From Parapristionchus giblindavisi (lineage: Eukaryota > Nematoda > Chromadorea > Rhabditida > Diplogasteridae), in the NCBI GenBank assembly GCA_943737045.1, contig CALSFV010000222.1, positions 1,203,245 to 1,267,244 on the forward strand: a DNA stretch of 64,000 bases. Direction: 5' to 3'. Below are positions 23,711 to 35,373 of this stretch, in pieces. Made by a program: the position numbers and the translations under genes. Position 1 is the first letter of the stretch. Every line of letters starts with the position of its first letter. The notes below the pieces were generated by a model. It was not told the DNA's origin and did not search any database. It worked only from the letters and a program-made list of their open reading frames with translations.

Positions 23711-23820
23711 AATTGGACAGCTTTGGGTAGGTGCTATTGAGGCCTTACCGTTGCTAGTTAGAGATACTGTAGATCATTATGAGAAGGGAACTTCTTTCAG
23801 GGTTTTTCTGTTTCAGGAAC
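23711..23820 (+). pseudogene. relic of a PRXL2 last intron and last exon start
   Basis: About 110 bases match the final intron of PRXL2 copy 1 (19193-19312). They start AATTGGACAG, pass through GTTAGAGATACTGTAGAT and end TCTGTTTCAGGAAC at the last acceptor. The last codons (AACCGCAAGAAATGA in copy 1) are not conserved, and no other exon of that copy is found upstream. It is a residue of an older duplication. Confidence 0.75.
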
Positions 23821-24132
23821 GTGCGCGGAATCCACAACAGCTGTGAGACTTCTGACATAGATACATACGTAGAATTGAGCAGAGTAGGTCACAAAAATTC
23901 TGCATGGGTTCGGACCATGATTGTACGTATGCAAACAATATGATCTTATTCAGCCACACCACGAGCTAATTTGAAACTCTCCCCATTTGGTGATTCTTTC
24001 TATCAGACAAGGAAAGCGAGAGAATGTGGCTAGAGCGGAGAGTCAAATTAGCTTACGGTGGTTCTTTAACTAGTTCTTTGTTGATTGTCGACGATAGAGT
24101 ATTGAGTATTGAAGAAACCGCGACCTTTGATG

Positions 24133-24254
24133 TCACAGCGTTCTCATGACTTTCAAAGCAAGAACGACCGCTCAACATACAAACTCTCTCGAATACAATG
24201 GTCTCTCCTTTGTCTTGCTTTGGAAGAAAAATGGCTTAGACCAGAATACTGTGA
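24133..24254. mobile_element. 122-bp MITE, copy 1
   Basis: It starts TCACAGCGTTCTC and ends AGAATACTGTGA (short inverted repeats). It is nearly identical over its whole length to 62555-62676. No clear target duplication. Confidence 0.7.
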
Positions 24255-24756
24255 TGTCTTTCTCCATGAAATATTTTGCATGTGTGCCAATCTTTTACCT
24301 CATGTTATTGTTTTGATCGATCAGAGACGGCAATAGTGTCACCAGACTACTCCATGAATATTTGTTTCTCTCGGCCTCTCCATATACCTCTACCTCTCTC
24401 TGCCTCTACCTCTACCTCTACCTCTACCTCTACCTCTACCTCTACCTCCGCCCCTACCTCTACCTCTTTCTCTAATCTCCCTCCTTCCATCTAACCTCAC
24501 AACACACATTTCTGCAGTTACAAATTCTCCATAATTGCCAGCCGTTGCACGTATTTTTGTCCCGTACTACAATCCATTCCATTCTGTGATATCACCATAC
24601 TATCCTGTTCATTTCTACGCTGCCATTATTCCAGTAACATAGACATATCCTGTACTGGGTCTTCCTTTTTCACACTTTCAATCAATAATTCATCCCCCTG
24701 AATACAGTAATATCAAGTTATTGATCGATCAATAATCATAAATTTTTAAATTTTAG

Positions 24757-26429
24757 ATGGACACCCTTTGCCTTGTTATCATAGCCATTGTCGTTCTGCT
24801 ATTGCTCCTCTTCGTCTACGCCAATACCCCTACAAGGTACGGTAGCTAATCAATAAAATGGATATTCAATCAATAAAATGACGAGATCATGATATCGATT
24901 AATTTCCAGCTGGACCTTCAAACACAAAATACCTCCTGTGGCCTATCTCAAGCGTGCCAAGCTCATTCAAATCTTTGATGAGAACAATATGAATCGAGCG
25001 GATACGACTACAGTAATCCCTGAATCGATTTCTTGTTCAGACCAAAACTACCGTAGTCAGAACTACCGTAAACAAGCCTGTTTCAGGGCGAAGAGTTGCT
25101 GTCCAGGCCAACGCTGGTAATGGCAGTGCGCAGACCAGGCTGTCCATTCTGCAGGTGAACTCTCGTTTCACTCAAGAGTATTGTATTAGAGGCACACACC
25201 GAGCTAATAATTTTATTCAATGCATTGACAATAATCTCTCATAGACAATGGAAGCGAGAGAGTGTGGCCAGAGCGGAGACAAAGATCAGTTCGGCGTCTG
25301 CCTTTAAATTAGCAAGTGATTTGCTGTGGAATGAATAAACATAATTGCTTTAAAGACGCGAAGCTGCCCATCTCTCCACTCTCCGACCTCTGCTGGACAA
25401 GGTTCTCTTTGTAGCTGATCTTTGATCTCTTGAGCCATTCTAAAGTCTGAAAATGTGATCTTTGATCTTTACGCAGGCCGGTGTTCATCTTGTCGCTGTG
25501 ACATATCAGTCAAAGGGAGCGAATGATTTCAAACCATTCTTCAACGGCGAAGTCTACCTGGACACCGAGGTTTGGCCCTGGAGATTATTGATTGATTTAG
25601 ATCACACATACATTTAGTATAAGTAATATAATATTTAATTTCCTCAGTTGAAACATTACTAATGTTTTTCATCTCACATGTTGCAATGATATGCTTTAGA
25701 TGAAACATACCTAATTTGAAGGTACACCTCATGCTAATTTTGCATTTCCACGAAATTCCTTGAACCTACAGTAATCATACAAGTGAAAGCATTATATAAC
25801 GCAATCAATCAATAATTCCCTAATCTATCAATAATTCCCTGATTCTTCAGCGCACATTCTATGGTCCACACGAGAGGTATATGCCCATTTGGAGAGGTTT
25901 GATGAGAGTTCGATTGCTCAAAACATATCTGCAAACGAAAATGGAGGGCATCACTGGCAATCTACTAGTTGGCGATGGAAGACTTCTCGGAGGTACGGTG
26001 TGCTGTACTTAGTTCTCGATAAATATCGTAACCATCTATTGCCAGTTCATTATAATAGTGTCTGCTTGCCATAACATATCAGATTATTCCTACCGTAATC
26101 AACTTTAGCTATTGCGGTATGCTGTAGTCAGTTCACGATAGCCCATCCTTGTGCGACTACCGTAATTCATAGTAATTTTACCGTACTCAGCTGTCTTCTT
26201 CGTGAGCGGCGACGAGATGGTCTGGGCGCATATGGAAAAGGAGTGGGGCGATACGTTCAAAATTGAGGAACTCAGAGCAGTTATTGTCGATTGGATGTGA
26301 GTCATTTCACGATAGATTCAGACTACCGTAACCTCTGGAATACTGTAACCTCCAAAATATCGATTTTTTAGGGAGAAGAACAAACGTACGCTGGTGGAGC
26401 CCACTGAAAAGATGACTTTGATCTCATAA
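24757..26429 (+). CDS. PRXL2A: peroxiredoxin-like 2A protein, copy 2
   Basis: Eight exons: 24757-24836, 24910-25012, 25087-25154, 25356-25401, 25477-25569, 25851-25992, 26191-26296, 26372-26429. Total 696 bases, 231 residues, stop TAA 26427. Six of the exons have exactly the same lengths as in copy 1. The start ATG lies directly after the acceptor TTTTAG, suggesting trans-splicing. Residues 3-21 are an extremely hydrophobic single membrane anchor. MAVRRPGCPFCRREAAHL gives Cys80-Pro-Phe-Cys83, closer to classical CPxC redox sites than the CILC of copy 1. RTFYGPHERYMPIW, GDGRLLGAVFFVSGDEMVWA and KEWGDTF follow. The C-terminus is extended by about 14 residues and ends TEKMTLIS. It lies convergent to the truncated DECR at 27.8 kb, and the pair was duplicated together. 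A decayed TTAA MITE lies in intron 3. Confidence 0.93.
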
Positions 26430-27800
26430 ATGGCATTTGTTTCATTTTTTTGTCCTGTTGATATTTTGAATGATAATAAACCTCGAATTGTGAACAGTAC
26501 GAAGTATCATTCTATTATGCATGTGCACTCAATAACATGGTAATAAAAATATTCGATGCAAAGCCCTGACCATTGGGGGAAATCTTCATGGAAAACCAAC
26601 TGAAAGGATGAATTAATATGCAACGGGACATGTGGTAATTTAGGAGGAAAGAAAACGATAAGAAAATGTTGATTCTCCAGAAATTCGATGGGGTTTTCCA
26701 TATTAGAACGATTTGTTTTCATGACTGTGTTGAAATTCATTCAGTGAGATTCAGTCGATAGCAATGAATTCCTTCAAATAACAACTTGTTTACGTGGTGG
26801 GAGACGAATGAATAGATACCTTTAAAACATCAAACATTTTCGCCAGTAAATTTGTGAAAACAAAAAAACTCTTTATTTTCACATTTTTCATATGGTTGTT
26901 GATGTCGGAGGTACATTTTTGAGTATGATGTGATAATCAAATCATCGTCCAACCTTGGCTAGACTCTTGTATGGCAGAAATTATTTCCATCAACTTGTTT
27001 TTCTCACCTGTAAAGTGTAGTTTGATCAGACGAGAGAGTGTACAGACACAAGAGAGTGCAAAGATGGAATAAATAAAGGACACTGCAAGCACAGATCGGG
27101 GAAGTAACAAAAATAACAAATCGTTAAGAGGTAACAATGGAGCAGATCTTAAAGGCACGCCCCGAGCTAATTTTACTCTCGTCTCTGGCTACACTCTCTC
27201 GACAAAGGGCAAAAGAATAGTTCTGATGGGATAGATCCCGCTTTCTTCAACGGTTTCATTATTATCCATGCTCCCCTCTTGGGCGCAATCTGCTCTTGCA
27301 AAGTAATGCCGAATAAATATGTTCAAATGTGACAAAAATAGAAAGAAATATTTAAAAAAAAGTCTCCTCGTTTTGCATCCTCTCTCGCCTCTTTTTTCTT
27401 TTCTTTTCGTTACTTTTGAAAACAGAGAGAGAGAGAAATATGGCGAAAGATCTGTCTCATCACACTTTACGTAACGTTTCGCAATTTTGAAAATTTCATA
27501 AGGTTACATGGTTTTTCTTAAAAAACTGAATGATTATTGCATTGTTCTTATACAAATTCATGCCAAAATATGCCGATGTGGCGTATTTTACATAGGAAAT
27601 CACAGATAGCCTTACTTCACCACCACTCCTCCCACACTAGCATCGAGTCCAAACACTATCGACGACTTAGGTTTTTGAAACATATAACGTATTTATTCAA
27701 CAATCTCTCTATATATGTACACATACAGTAATCGGCATATCACAGTGATACAGGTAGGGCTCAGTATTACAGTATTCTTTCTTGATCAATCAATAAATTC
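26430..27800. other. spacer between PRXL2 copy 2 and truncated DECR
   Basis: No gene recognised. The stretch is repeated with high similarity at 30744-32483, where it carries an extra tRNA-derived insertion and a fuller TTAA MITE. A truncated TTAA MITE starts at 27146. Short GAGAGA run near 27425. Confidence 0.6.
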
Positions 27801-28353
27801 TTATTTATTGCTCTTCTTGCCGGTTCGTCCGCGAATCTTGTCTTCGATATCTTTCCAGTCATCAGAAGTCATCTGCAAGTTATAAATCAATAATCTGATT
27901 ACGGTACATTGTCACAATTATCGATCGTTACAATATTCTTACCTCGTGAAGTTCTGCTCCAAATGAGGATCCATGGTTGAAGTGCTGTTGTCCTCCGTCA
28001 ATGTCAATAATCTGCAAAGGTCGATCAATAATCGATGGATTACGGTATCGATCAATACTCACCGCTCCATTAATGTAGTTACCGTAGTCCGAACTGATGA
28101 AGGACACCAGATTGGCCAACTCTTCGAGAGCACCGACTCTGAAAAAAAATCAATAGAAGAAACCGAAAATGACACAGCCTAGACGTCTGTTGTTAATAAT
28201 CAATTCGATCAAGCTACAGTATGTTAAGCAGAATCCATAAAACTAAGTTACCGTATTCAGTACTTGAATACCGTACCTTCTTTCTGGAACAGTCTTTGCA
28301 GCTGCTGCGACAGCTTCCTCGAATGGCATTGAGAAGAGACGACCGAATGCACC
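27801..28353 (-). pseudogene. 2,4-dienoyl-CoA reductase, 3' fragment
   Basis: Only the last four exons survive: 28353-28277, 28138-28063, 28011-27943 and 27872-27801. They encode GAFGRLFSMPFEEAVAAAAK onward to RGRTGKKSNK and stop. They match the complete copies exon by exon. The NADP-binding motif, NNAAG and the active-site Tyr/Lys are absent: sequence upstream of 28354 stays similar to the DECR intron until about 28.43 kb and then switches to the 5' flank of PRXL2 copy 3. This is the breakpoint of the tandem duplication, and the fragment cannot make an enzyme. Confidence 0.88.
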
Positions 28354-28598
28354 CTGAATCAGAGTGTCTATCAATAAGTATGGTAGAGCGGTTAGAAGAG
28401 ACCAAAAAGAGATCAATCCTCACTACCTTATGGCTCGTTACAAAATAGTGGAAAACCGAAATCGCATTATTCCAGTACAGCAAATACATCTTATACTGGA
28501 TTTTAATTTTTTCACAATGTTAATCAATAATTCATCCCCCTGAATACAGTAATATCAAGTTATTGATCGTTCAGTAATCATAAATTTTGGAATTTTAG

Positions 28599-30743
28599 AT
28601 GGACACCCTTTGCCTTGTTATCATAGCCATTGTCGTTCTGCTATTGCTCCTGTTCATCTACGCCAATACCCCTACAAGGTACTGTAGCTAATCAATAAAA
28701 TGGATATTCAATCAATAAAATGTCGAGATCATGATATCGATTAATTTCCAGCTGGACCTTCAAACACAAAATACCTCCCGTGGCCTATCTCAAGCGTGCC
28801 AAGCTCATTCAAATCTTCGATGAGAATAATATGAATCGTGCGGATACGACTATCGTACATGTAAAAATAGTTGTATCATGAACGGTGTGAATGGATCTGA
28901 ACGCATCAGGCCGATCAAACGGGATTGTGAGCGAGCCGGCCATTTTCGTTGTTTTTCTTTCTTTTCATTGTTTTTCTTTTCATCGAATCTACTATATTGA
29001 AATACATTAGGCCAAAATATTGCCATTTAACAAAAATCATCATTTTCGCGAGGAATAAAGTGCTCCAATGAACCAAAATTGACCCATTTATTCAGCGTAT
29101 AATCGGAACAATTTATTCATTTGTAAAGCAATGATTTTTGCTAAATGGCAATATTTTGGCGTGATTTCTTTCAATACAGTAGATTCGAAGGAAAGAAAAA
29201 CAATGAAAAGAAAGAAAAATAACGAAAATGGCCTTCTCGCTCACAATCCTGTTTGATCGGCCTGATCCGTTCAGATCCATTCACACCGCTCATGATACAA
29301 CTATTTTTACATGTACGATACAGTAATCCCTGAATCGATTTCTTGTTGAGACCAAAACTACCGTAGTCAGAACTACCGTAGGCGAACTTGTTTCAGGGCG
29401 AAGAGTTGCTGTCCAGGCCGACGCTGGTAATGGCAGTGCGCAGACCAGGTTGTCCATTCTGCAGGTGAACTCCCGTTTCACACAGTAGTATTGTGTTTAA
29501 GGCACCCCAAGCTAATCGTGTTCAATCTTCTCAATCATAACTCTCTCATACACAATGAAATCGAGAAAGTGTGGAGAGAGCGGAGACAAAATCAGTTCGG
29601 CGTCTGCCTTTAAATTAGCAAGTGATTTGCTGTGGAATGAATAAACATAACGTAATTGCTTTAAAGACGTGAATCTGCCCATCTCTCCACTCTCCGACCT
29701 CTACTGGACAAGGTTCTCTCCGAATTTAGCTGATCTTTGATCTCTTGAGCCATTCTAAAGTCTGAAAATGTGATCTTTGATCTTTACTCAGGCCGGTGTG
29801 CATCTTGTCGCTGTGACGTATCAGTCAAAGGGAGCGAATGATTTCAAACCATTCTTCAATGGCGACGTCTACCTGGACACCGAGGTTTGGCCCTGGAGAT
29901 TATTGATTGATTTAGATCACACATACATTTAGTATAAGTAATATAATATTTAATTTCCTCAGTTGAAACATTACTAATGTTTTTCATCTCACATGTTGCA
30001 ATGATATGCTTTAGATGAAACATACCTAATTTGAAGGTACACCTCATGCTAATTTTGCATTTCCACGAAATTCCTTGAACCTACAGTAATCATACAAGTG
30101 AAAGCATTATATAACGCAATCAATCAATAATTCCCTAATCTATCAATAATTCCCTGATTCTTCAGCGCACATTCTATGGTCCACACGAGAGGTATATGCC
30201 CATTTGGAGAGGTTTGATGAGAGTTCGATTGCTCAAAACATATCTGCAAACGAAAATGGAGGGCATCACTGGCAATCTACTAGTTGGCGATGGAAGACTT
30301 CTCGGAGGTACGGTGTGCTGTACTTAGTTCTCGATAAATATCGTAACCATCTATTGCCAGTTCATTATAATAGTGTCTGCTTGCCATAACATATCAGATT
30401 ATTCCTACCGTAATCAACTTTAGCTATTGCGGTATGCTGTAGTCAGTTCACGATAGCCCATCCTTGTGCGACTACCGTAATTCATAGTAATTTTACCGTA
30501 CTCAGCTGTCTTCTTCGTGAGCGGCGACGAGATGGTCTGGGCGCATATGGAAAAGGAGTGGGGCGATACGTTCAAAATTGAGGAACTCAGAGCAGTTATT
30601 GTCGATTGGATGTGAGTTATTTCACGATAGATTCAGACTACCGTAACCTCTGGAATACTGTATCCTCCGAAATATCGATTTTTAGGGAGAAGAACAAACG
30701 TACGCTGGTGGAGCCCACAGAAAAGATGACTTTGATCTCATAA
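28599..30743 (+). CDS. PRXL2A: peroxiredoxin-like 2A protein, copy 3, with MITE in exon 2
   Basis: Eight exons parallel copy 2: 28599-28678, 28752-28860, 29397-29464, 29667-29712, 29792-29884, 30166-30307, 30506-30611, 30686-30743 (stop TAA 30741). The protein is nearly identical to copy 2, with the same hydrophobic anchor and CPFC site. A 466-bp MITE has inserted one codon before the original donor of exon 2, so the original reading would soon meet a stop. The MITE end supplies GTACAT|GTAAAA. Using this GT gives an exon 6 bases longer in the same phase, predicting a 233-residue protein with Ile-Val-His in place of one Thr. Without that splice the gene is broken. Exon 4 has Ser where copy 2 has Ala after Arg-Glu. 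Co-duplicated with its DECR neighbour. Confidence 0.85.
28853..29318. mobile_element. 466-bp TA-flanked MITE (TCGTACAT family) in PRXL2 exon 2
   Basis: Ends TCGTACATGTAAAAATAGTT and its inverse, flanked by TA (28851-28852, 29319-29320). The paralogous empty site in copy 2 (25007-25016) reads ACGACTACAGTAATCC, proving the insertion and the 2-bp TA duplication. The arms are about 140 bases with a looser centre. Same terminal motif as 4341-4596. Confidence 0.93.
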
Positions 30744-31486
30744 ACTACATTTTTTTCCTTTTTTCCCCATTTTTTTGTCCTGTTGATATTTTGAATGATA
30801 ATAAACCTCGAATTGTGAACAGTACGAAGTATCATTCTATTGTGCATGTGCACTCAATAACATGGTAATAAAAATATTCGATGCAAAGCCCTGACCATTG
30901 GGGGAAATCTTCATGGAAAACCAACTGAAAGGATGAATTAATATGCAACGGGACATGTGGTAATTTAGGAGGAAAGAAAACGATAAGAAAATGTTGATTC
31001 TCCAGAAATTCGATGGGGTTTTCCATATTAGAACGATTTGTTTTCATGACTGTGTTGAAATTCATTCAGTGAGATTCAGTCGATAGCAATGAATTCCTTC
31101 AAATAACAACTTGTTTATGTGGTGGGAGACGAATGAATAGATACCTTTAAAACATCAAACATTTTCGCCAGTAAATTTGTGAAAACAAAAAAAACTCTTT
31201 ATTTTCACATTTTTCTTATCGTTGTTGATGTCGGAGGCATATATTTGAGTATGATGTGATAATCTAATGATCGTCCAACCTTGGCTAGACTCTTGTATGG
31301 CAGAAATTATTTCCATCAACTTGTTTTTCTCACCTGTAAAGTGTAGTTTGATCAGACGAGAGAGTGTGCAGACACAAGAGAGTGCAGAGATGGAATAAAT
31401 AAATGACACTGCAAGCACAGATCGTGGAAGTAACAAAAATAACAAATCGTTAAGAGGTAACAATGGAGCAGATCTTAAAGGAGGGG

Positions 31487-31766
31487 GATCTTATAGAGCG
31501 TGTAGCTGAGTGGTTAGTAGTCGGCGCTTGTAACCGCTCCACGCGGGTTCGATTCCCGTTTGCAATTTTCAATACATTTGTATTTCATATTTGAAATTGC
31601 GCGCGTTCCCTGAGGACATCTTGGGGTAATAACGAACTTTGAGCTCGGATTACGGTATTCCAGTGCACCTAAAATTTTAGAGAAAATTGTTTTTGGATAG
31701 AGGGAGATGAGATCTATAGTTCTGCCTGGCCAGTTTAGTCACGAAAAAATTCTTGGGTCCCCTTCT
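31487..31766 (+). mobile_element. tRNA-derived SINE-like insertion
   Basis: About 280 bases are present here but missing at the paralogous place near 27148-27154. The 5' part has an A box TAGCTGAGTGGTTAG (31502-31516) and a B box GGTTCGATTCC (31546-31556). The acceptor arm does not pair and the anticodon loop is irregular. The ends carry TTAAAGG on both sides, a possible target duplication. Confidence 0.65.
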
Positions 31767-31867
31767 TTAAAGGCACACCCCGAGCTAATTTAACTCTCGT
31801 CTCTGGCTACACTCTCTAGTAGATAAAGAAAGCGAGTGAATAAAATTAGCTTGGGGTGTGCATTTAA
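31767..31867. mobile_element. TTAA-flanked palindromic MITE (GGCACACCCC family)
   Basis: Starts TTAAAGGCACACCCCGAGCT and ends with AGCTTGGGGTGTGC before TTAA. The body pairs through CTCTCGT..ACGAGAG-like arms. Other copies in the window: 35120-35250, 46118-46238, 52715-52830, 59308-59423, 62736-62816, 63363-63478, 63475-63595, plus decayed ones at 23274, 23952, 25189, 27146, 29497 and 63084. The constant TTAA at both ends suggests a TTAA-targeting (piggyBac-like) transposase. Confidence 0.8.
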
Positions 31868-32483
31868 GAATTGAGTGCCCCCAGGACAAAGGGCAAAATA
31901 ATAGTTCTGATGGGATAGATCCCGCTTTCTTCAACGGTTTCATTACTATCCAGGCTCCCCTTTTGGGCGCAATCTGCTCTTGTAAGTAGTGCCGAATAAA
32001 TATGTTCAAATGTGACAAAAATAGAAAGAAATATTTAAAAAAAGTCTCCTCGTTTTGCATCCTCTCTCGCCTCTTATTTCTTTTCTTTTCGTTACTTTTG
32101 AAAACAGAGAGAGAGAGAGAGAAATATGGCGAAAGATCTGTCTCATCACACTTTACGTAACGTTTCGCAATTTTGAAAATTTCATAAGATTACATGGTTT
32201 TTCTTACAAAACTGAATGAATATTGCATTGTTCTTATACAAATTCATGCCAAAACATGCCGATGTGGCGTATTTTACATAGGAAATCACAGATAGATAGC
32301 CTTACTTCACCACCAATATCCCACAGCAGAAGTCCAACAACTATCGACGACGTTTTTTTGAAACTTCAAATAATACATTTATTCAACAATCTCTCTATAA
32401 ATGTTCACATACAGTAATCGGCATATCACAGTGCTACAGTTATTGTCCAATATTACCGCTTTTTTTGATAAATCAATGATATA

Positions 32484-35373
32484 TTATGCATTGCTTTTCT
32501 TGCCAGTTCGTCCGCGAATCTTGTCTTCGATATCTTTCCAGTCATCAGAAGTCATCTGCAAGTTATAAATCAATAATCTGATTACGGTACATTGTCACAA
32601 TTACAGATCGTTACAATATTCTTACCTCGTGAAGTGCTGCTCCAAAAGAGGATCCATGGTTGAAGTGCTGTTGTCCTCCGTCAATGTCAATAATCTGCAA
32701 AGGTCGATCAATAATCGATGGATTACGGTATCGATCAATACTCACAGCTCCATTAATGAAGTTACCGTAGTCCGAACTGATGAAGGACACCAGATTGGCC
32801 AACTCTTCGAGAGCACCCACTCTGAAGAATTATAGTGAATAGAAGACACCGAAAATCATCTATTTACAAGGATGATTTTTAGACGGCTGTTGTGATTAAT
32901 CAACTTGATCAAGCTACAGTATATCAACCAAAGTAATCTAATCGATAAATCGATAAAACTGATTTACCGTTATCAATACTTGAGTACCGTACCTTCCTTC
33001 GGGAACAGTCTTTGCTGCTGCTGCGACAGCTTCCTCGAATGGCATTGAGAATAGACGACCAAATGCACCCTGAATCAAGAACTTTTAAACAATAAGTATA
33101 GTGGAGTGGTTAGAAGAGACCAAAAAATACCACTCCTCACTACCTCATAGTCAGATGCTTGTCGATTCATGTGTTTTCATGTCTTTCGTAAAAGGATACA
33201 GTACCTCAGTTGGGAATGGTCCTGGCGAGACAGCATTAAGACGAATACCGTACTTGGCCCATTCGGTTGATAGAGACTTCGTCATAATCTCCACGCCTCC
33301 TTTGGAGATGGCCGAAGGAACGACGAAGGGAGCACCTGCTCTAAATCATTCCGATTATTGATTAATTGCTACTGTATACTTATTGATTGATTCGGGGTGC
33401 AACGATTATGGTATTTTAAAAAAATGACGGAACCTGGCATATCCTGTGGATATGGATAGGATAGAGCATCCGATGCCATTCTTCATGCATCTTTGGCCCA
33501 CTTCTTTCGTCACTCGCATCGTTCCTTTCAGAACTGAAGAATAAATAGTGAAACGAGGAAACGGTGGAAAATCGTTTGCCTCCAAACGCGACATCACAAC
33601 CGTATGTTTTTTTTTTCCAAAAAAAATTATCCCTTTCGCTTGTGACATGACCTTTGTCGGCACGTTCATCTATATGTACGTTGGTTTAACCCAAAGAGCT
33701 CGATTTAGCATTTTCCCGGATTTAGGGAATATTTTTTGGAAAAAAATTTCCCGGAATAGGATAGTTTTAACCGAGAATGCCCGACAACCACTTACCGATA
33801 TCGACTACTGTACCCACGGCATTCTCACTCAAACGTTCCGTCGCCATGATAAAGTTACCAGCGGCATTGTTGATTAAGACGTTGGGAGGTTGACCGAATC
33901 TGTAATTTTCGGATATTAGCTACAATTAGATCGTCGCATTTGGTGATATTACAATAACTATTATACATTTTCGGTCGCACACTCATTTTCTCTGATCATC
34001 CAGAAATTCTGCCATTTGTGGAAGCGGTCTTTTTTCTTCCTTCCAGTGGATTGTACTAAAAGTGTGATGGCCATTTCCCGGACACTTGGGTCCGTTTCCA
34101 CAAGTTTCTTCATCCGAAAGGAAGAGAAGTTGTTTACTGCAAAGGCCCCTCACTGCGTGTTTTTCACTTGTAACGGGGGAACGCCAAAGTGCATCAGCGA
34201 CGAACATTGAAAAAAAGCATGGACAAAGGCTGTCCTGCCAAAATAATAAGTTACTGTTACATACATCCCGGGATACTGTATTATCAAAAGTTACTGTAGC
34301 TCACTTGACTTCGATCTGATCGATACAAGCTCCCACAAGCACGGCATCCTTCACATCCATCTTGAAGGGTTCGCAAATTCCTGAACGGAAAACAAATTAT
34401 TGATTTAAAGGACGAATTACCGTATACCTCCGGTTTTTTGACGAATCTCATCGGCTGTCTTCTCGAGGACATCCGTACGTCTAAATCAATATTGATTTGA
34501 TAGCACCGCAGAGCAAGCTCCAGTATACCAGGGCTGTACGGAAAATTGTTTTCGGAAAATTTCGGAAAACGGAAATTTTCTGAAATTATTTCTCGGAAAA
34601 TTAGGAATATTCGGGAAATTTCGGAAAAATCTAAATTCGCTTTAATACTCTAATTTTCGTGTTTTTCTCTCGATTTTTTGCTTCATCGAGCTCGAGAAAA
34701 TCACAACAGCCACAAGGAACATAAAACAGCAACACGGAACAACAAATCAAGACCTAAAGATCATATCCAAGGATCCAGCAATTGGTGAAATTCACTTTTT
34801 GGAGGAAAATGTAGAATAAAACGAGTATTTCAGTATGTGGTGGAAAATTTTTTCGATTAGATAGTCTCCCGAATACCGTAATTACAAAAAAAATTTTTTT
34901 CTAGACAAAAAAAAGATTCGGAAAATTTTTAAAACGGAAAATTCTCGGAAAATTCGGAAAATCGGAAAACGGAAAATGCACAGCCCTGGCCGTATACCTG
35001 GCGGCGATAGCAACTTTGGCGCCGTAGGTTGCGAACATGGTCGCGATTGCCTTGCCGATACCCGTTCCACCGCCAGTGATCAGGGCGACCTGAAACGATG
35101 CGGGGTATGAGATCGGATCCTTAAAGGCACACCCCAAGCTAATTTTACTCTCCACATTGGTAATACTATCTCGTAGACAAAGAGAGCGAGAGAGTGTGGC
35201 CAGAGTTGTTTGTTGCGGAGAGTTTCAAATTAGCTTGTGGTGTCGCTTTCACCGTGGCTCTGACTACGGTAAGCATAATATAAATCGATAAGTACCTTGT
35301 TCTTCATGGTTCCATCACGTAGAGCTGGAGTGGTTATAGCGGGGAAGAGCTTAGCCGCGTTCTTGCAAGCCAT
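32484..35373 (-). CDS. DECR1: 2,4-dienoyl-CoA reductase (SDR family), copy 2, complete
   Basis: Eleven exons: 35373-35296, 35089-34998, 34480-34428, 34380-34305, 33899-33796, 33533-33434, 33340-33205, 33069-32993, 32821-32746, 32694-32626, 32555-32484. Total 933 bases and 310 residues; all phases agree. The enzyme reduces 2,4-dienoyl-CoA with NADPH in beta-oxidation of unsaturated fatty acids. Motifs: TGGGTGIGK (residues 31-39, NADP), NNAAGNF (109-115), Tyr165 and Lys180 with the 15-residue spacing of this family, then VSPGPFPTEGAFGRL and DIDGGQQHF. The ATG lies directly after TTTTCAG. The C-terminus is SNA, not a peroxisomal signal, unlike copy 3 (SKL). Introns carry an hAT-type MITE (34529-34988) and a TTAA MITE (35120-35250). 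Several donors overlap GTACGGTA or GTATACGGTA. Confidence 0.94.
34529..34988. mobile_element. 460-bp hAT-like MITE (CAGGGCTGT ends) in DECR intron
   Basis: Ends CAGGGCTGT and ACAGCCCTG, a common hAT terminal sequence. The intron of DECR copy 3 lacks it. The flanks CCAGTATA and CCGTATAC resemble each other but are not a perfect duplication. Both sides contain many copies of TTTCGGAAAA or CGGAAAAT, possible transposase binding repeats. Confidence 0.75.
35120..35250. mobile_element. TTAA palindromic MITE in DECR intron 1
   Basis: Same family as 31767-31867: TTAAAGGCACACCCCAAGCT at the left and AGCTTGTGGTGTCG at the right, with a GTTTGTTG interruption in the right arm and the right TTAA degraded. 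Confidence 0.8.

Larger units (their letters stand above)
22514..24756. other. repeat-rich spacer before PRXL2 copy 2
   Basis: No intact gene. It holds a PRXL2 relic (23711-23820), decayed copies of the TTAA palindromic MITE (23274-23386 and 23952-24069), a 122-bp MITE (24133-24254), GATCTTTGATC repeats near 22870-23035, and a CTACCT hexamer tract at about 24397-24465. Confidence 0.6.
30744..32483. other. spacer between PRXL2 copy 3 and complete DECR
   Basis: Duplicate of 26430-27800. It holds a tRNA-derived insertion (31487-31766), a complete TTAA MITE (31767-31867) and a GAGAGA run near 32106. No gene recognised. Confidence 0.6.

Noticed and set aside
24397..24465. Telomere-type repeat
   Set aside because: The hexamer is CTACCT, not the nematode TTAGGC telomere unit, and the tract is short and imperfect.
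31494..31562. Functional tRNA-Thr gene
   Set aside because: A and B boxes are good but the acceptor stem does not pair and the anticodon loop would have eight bases.
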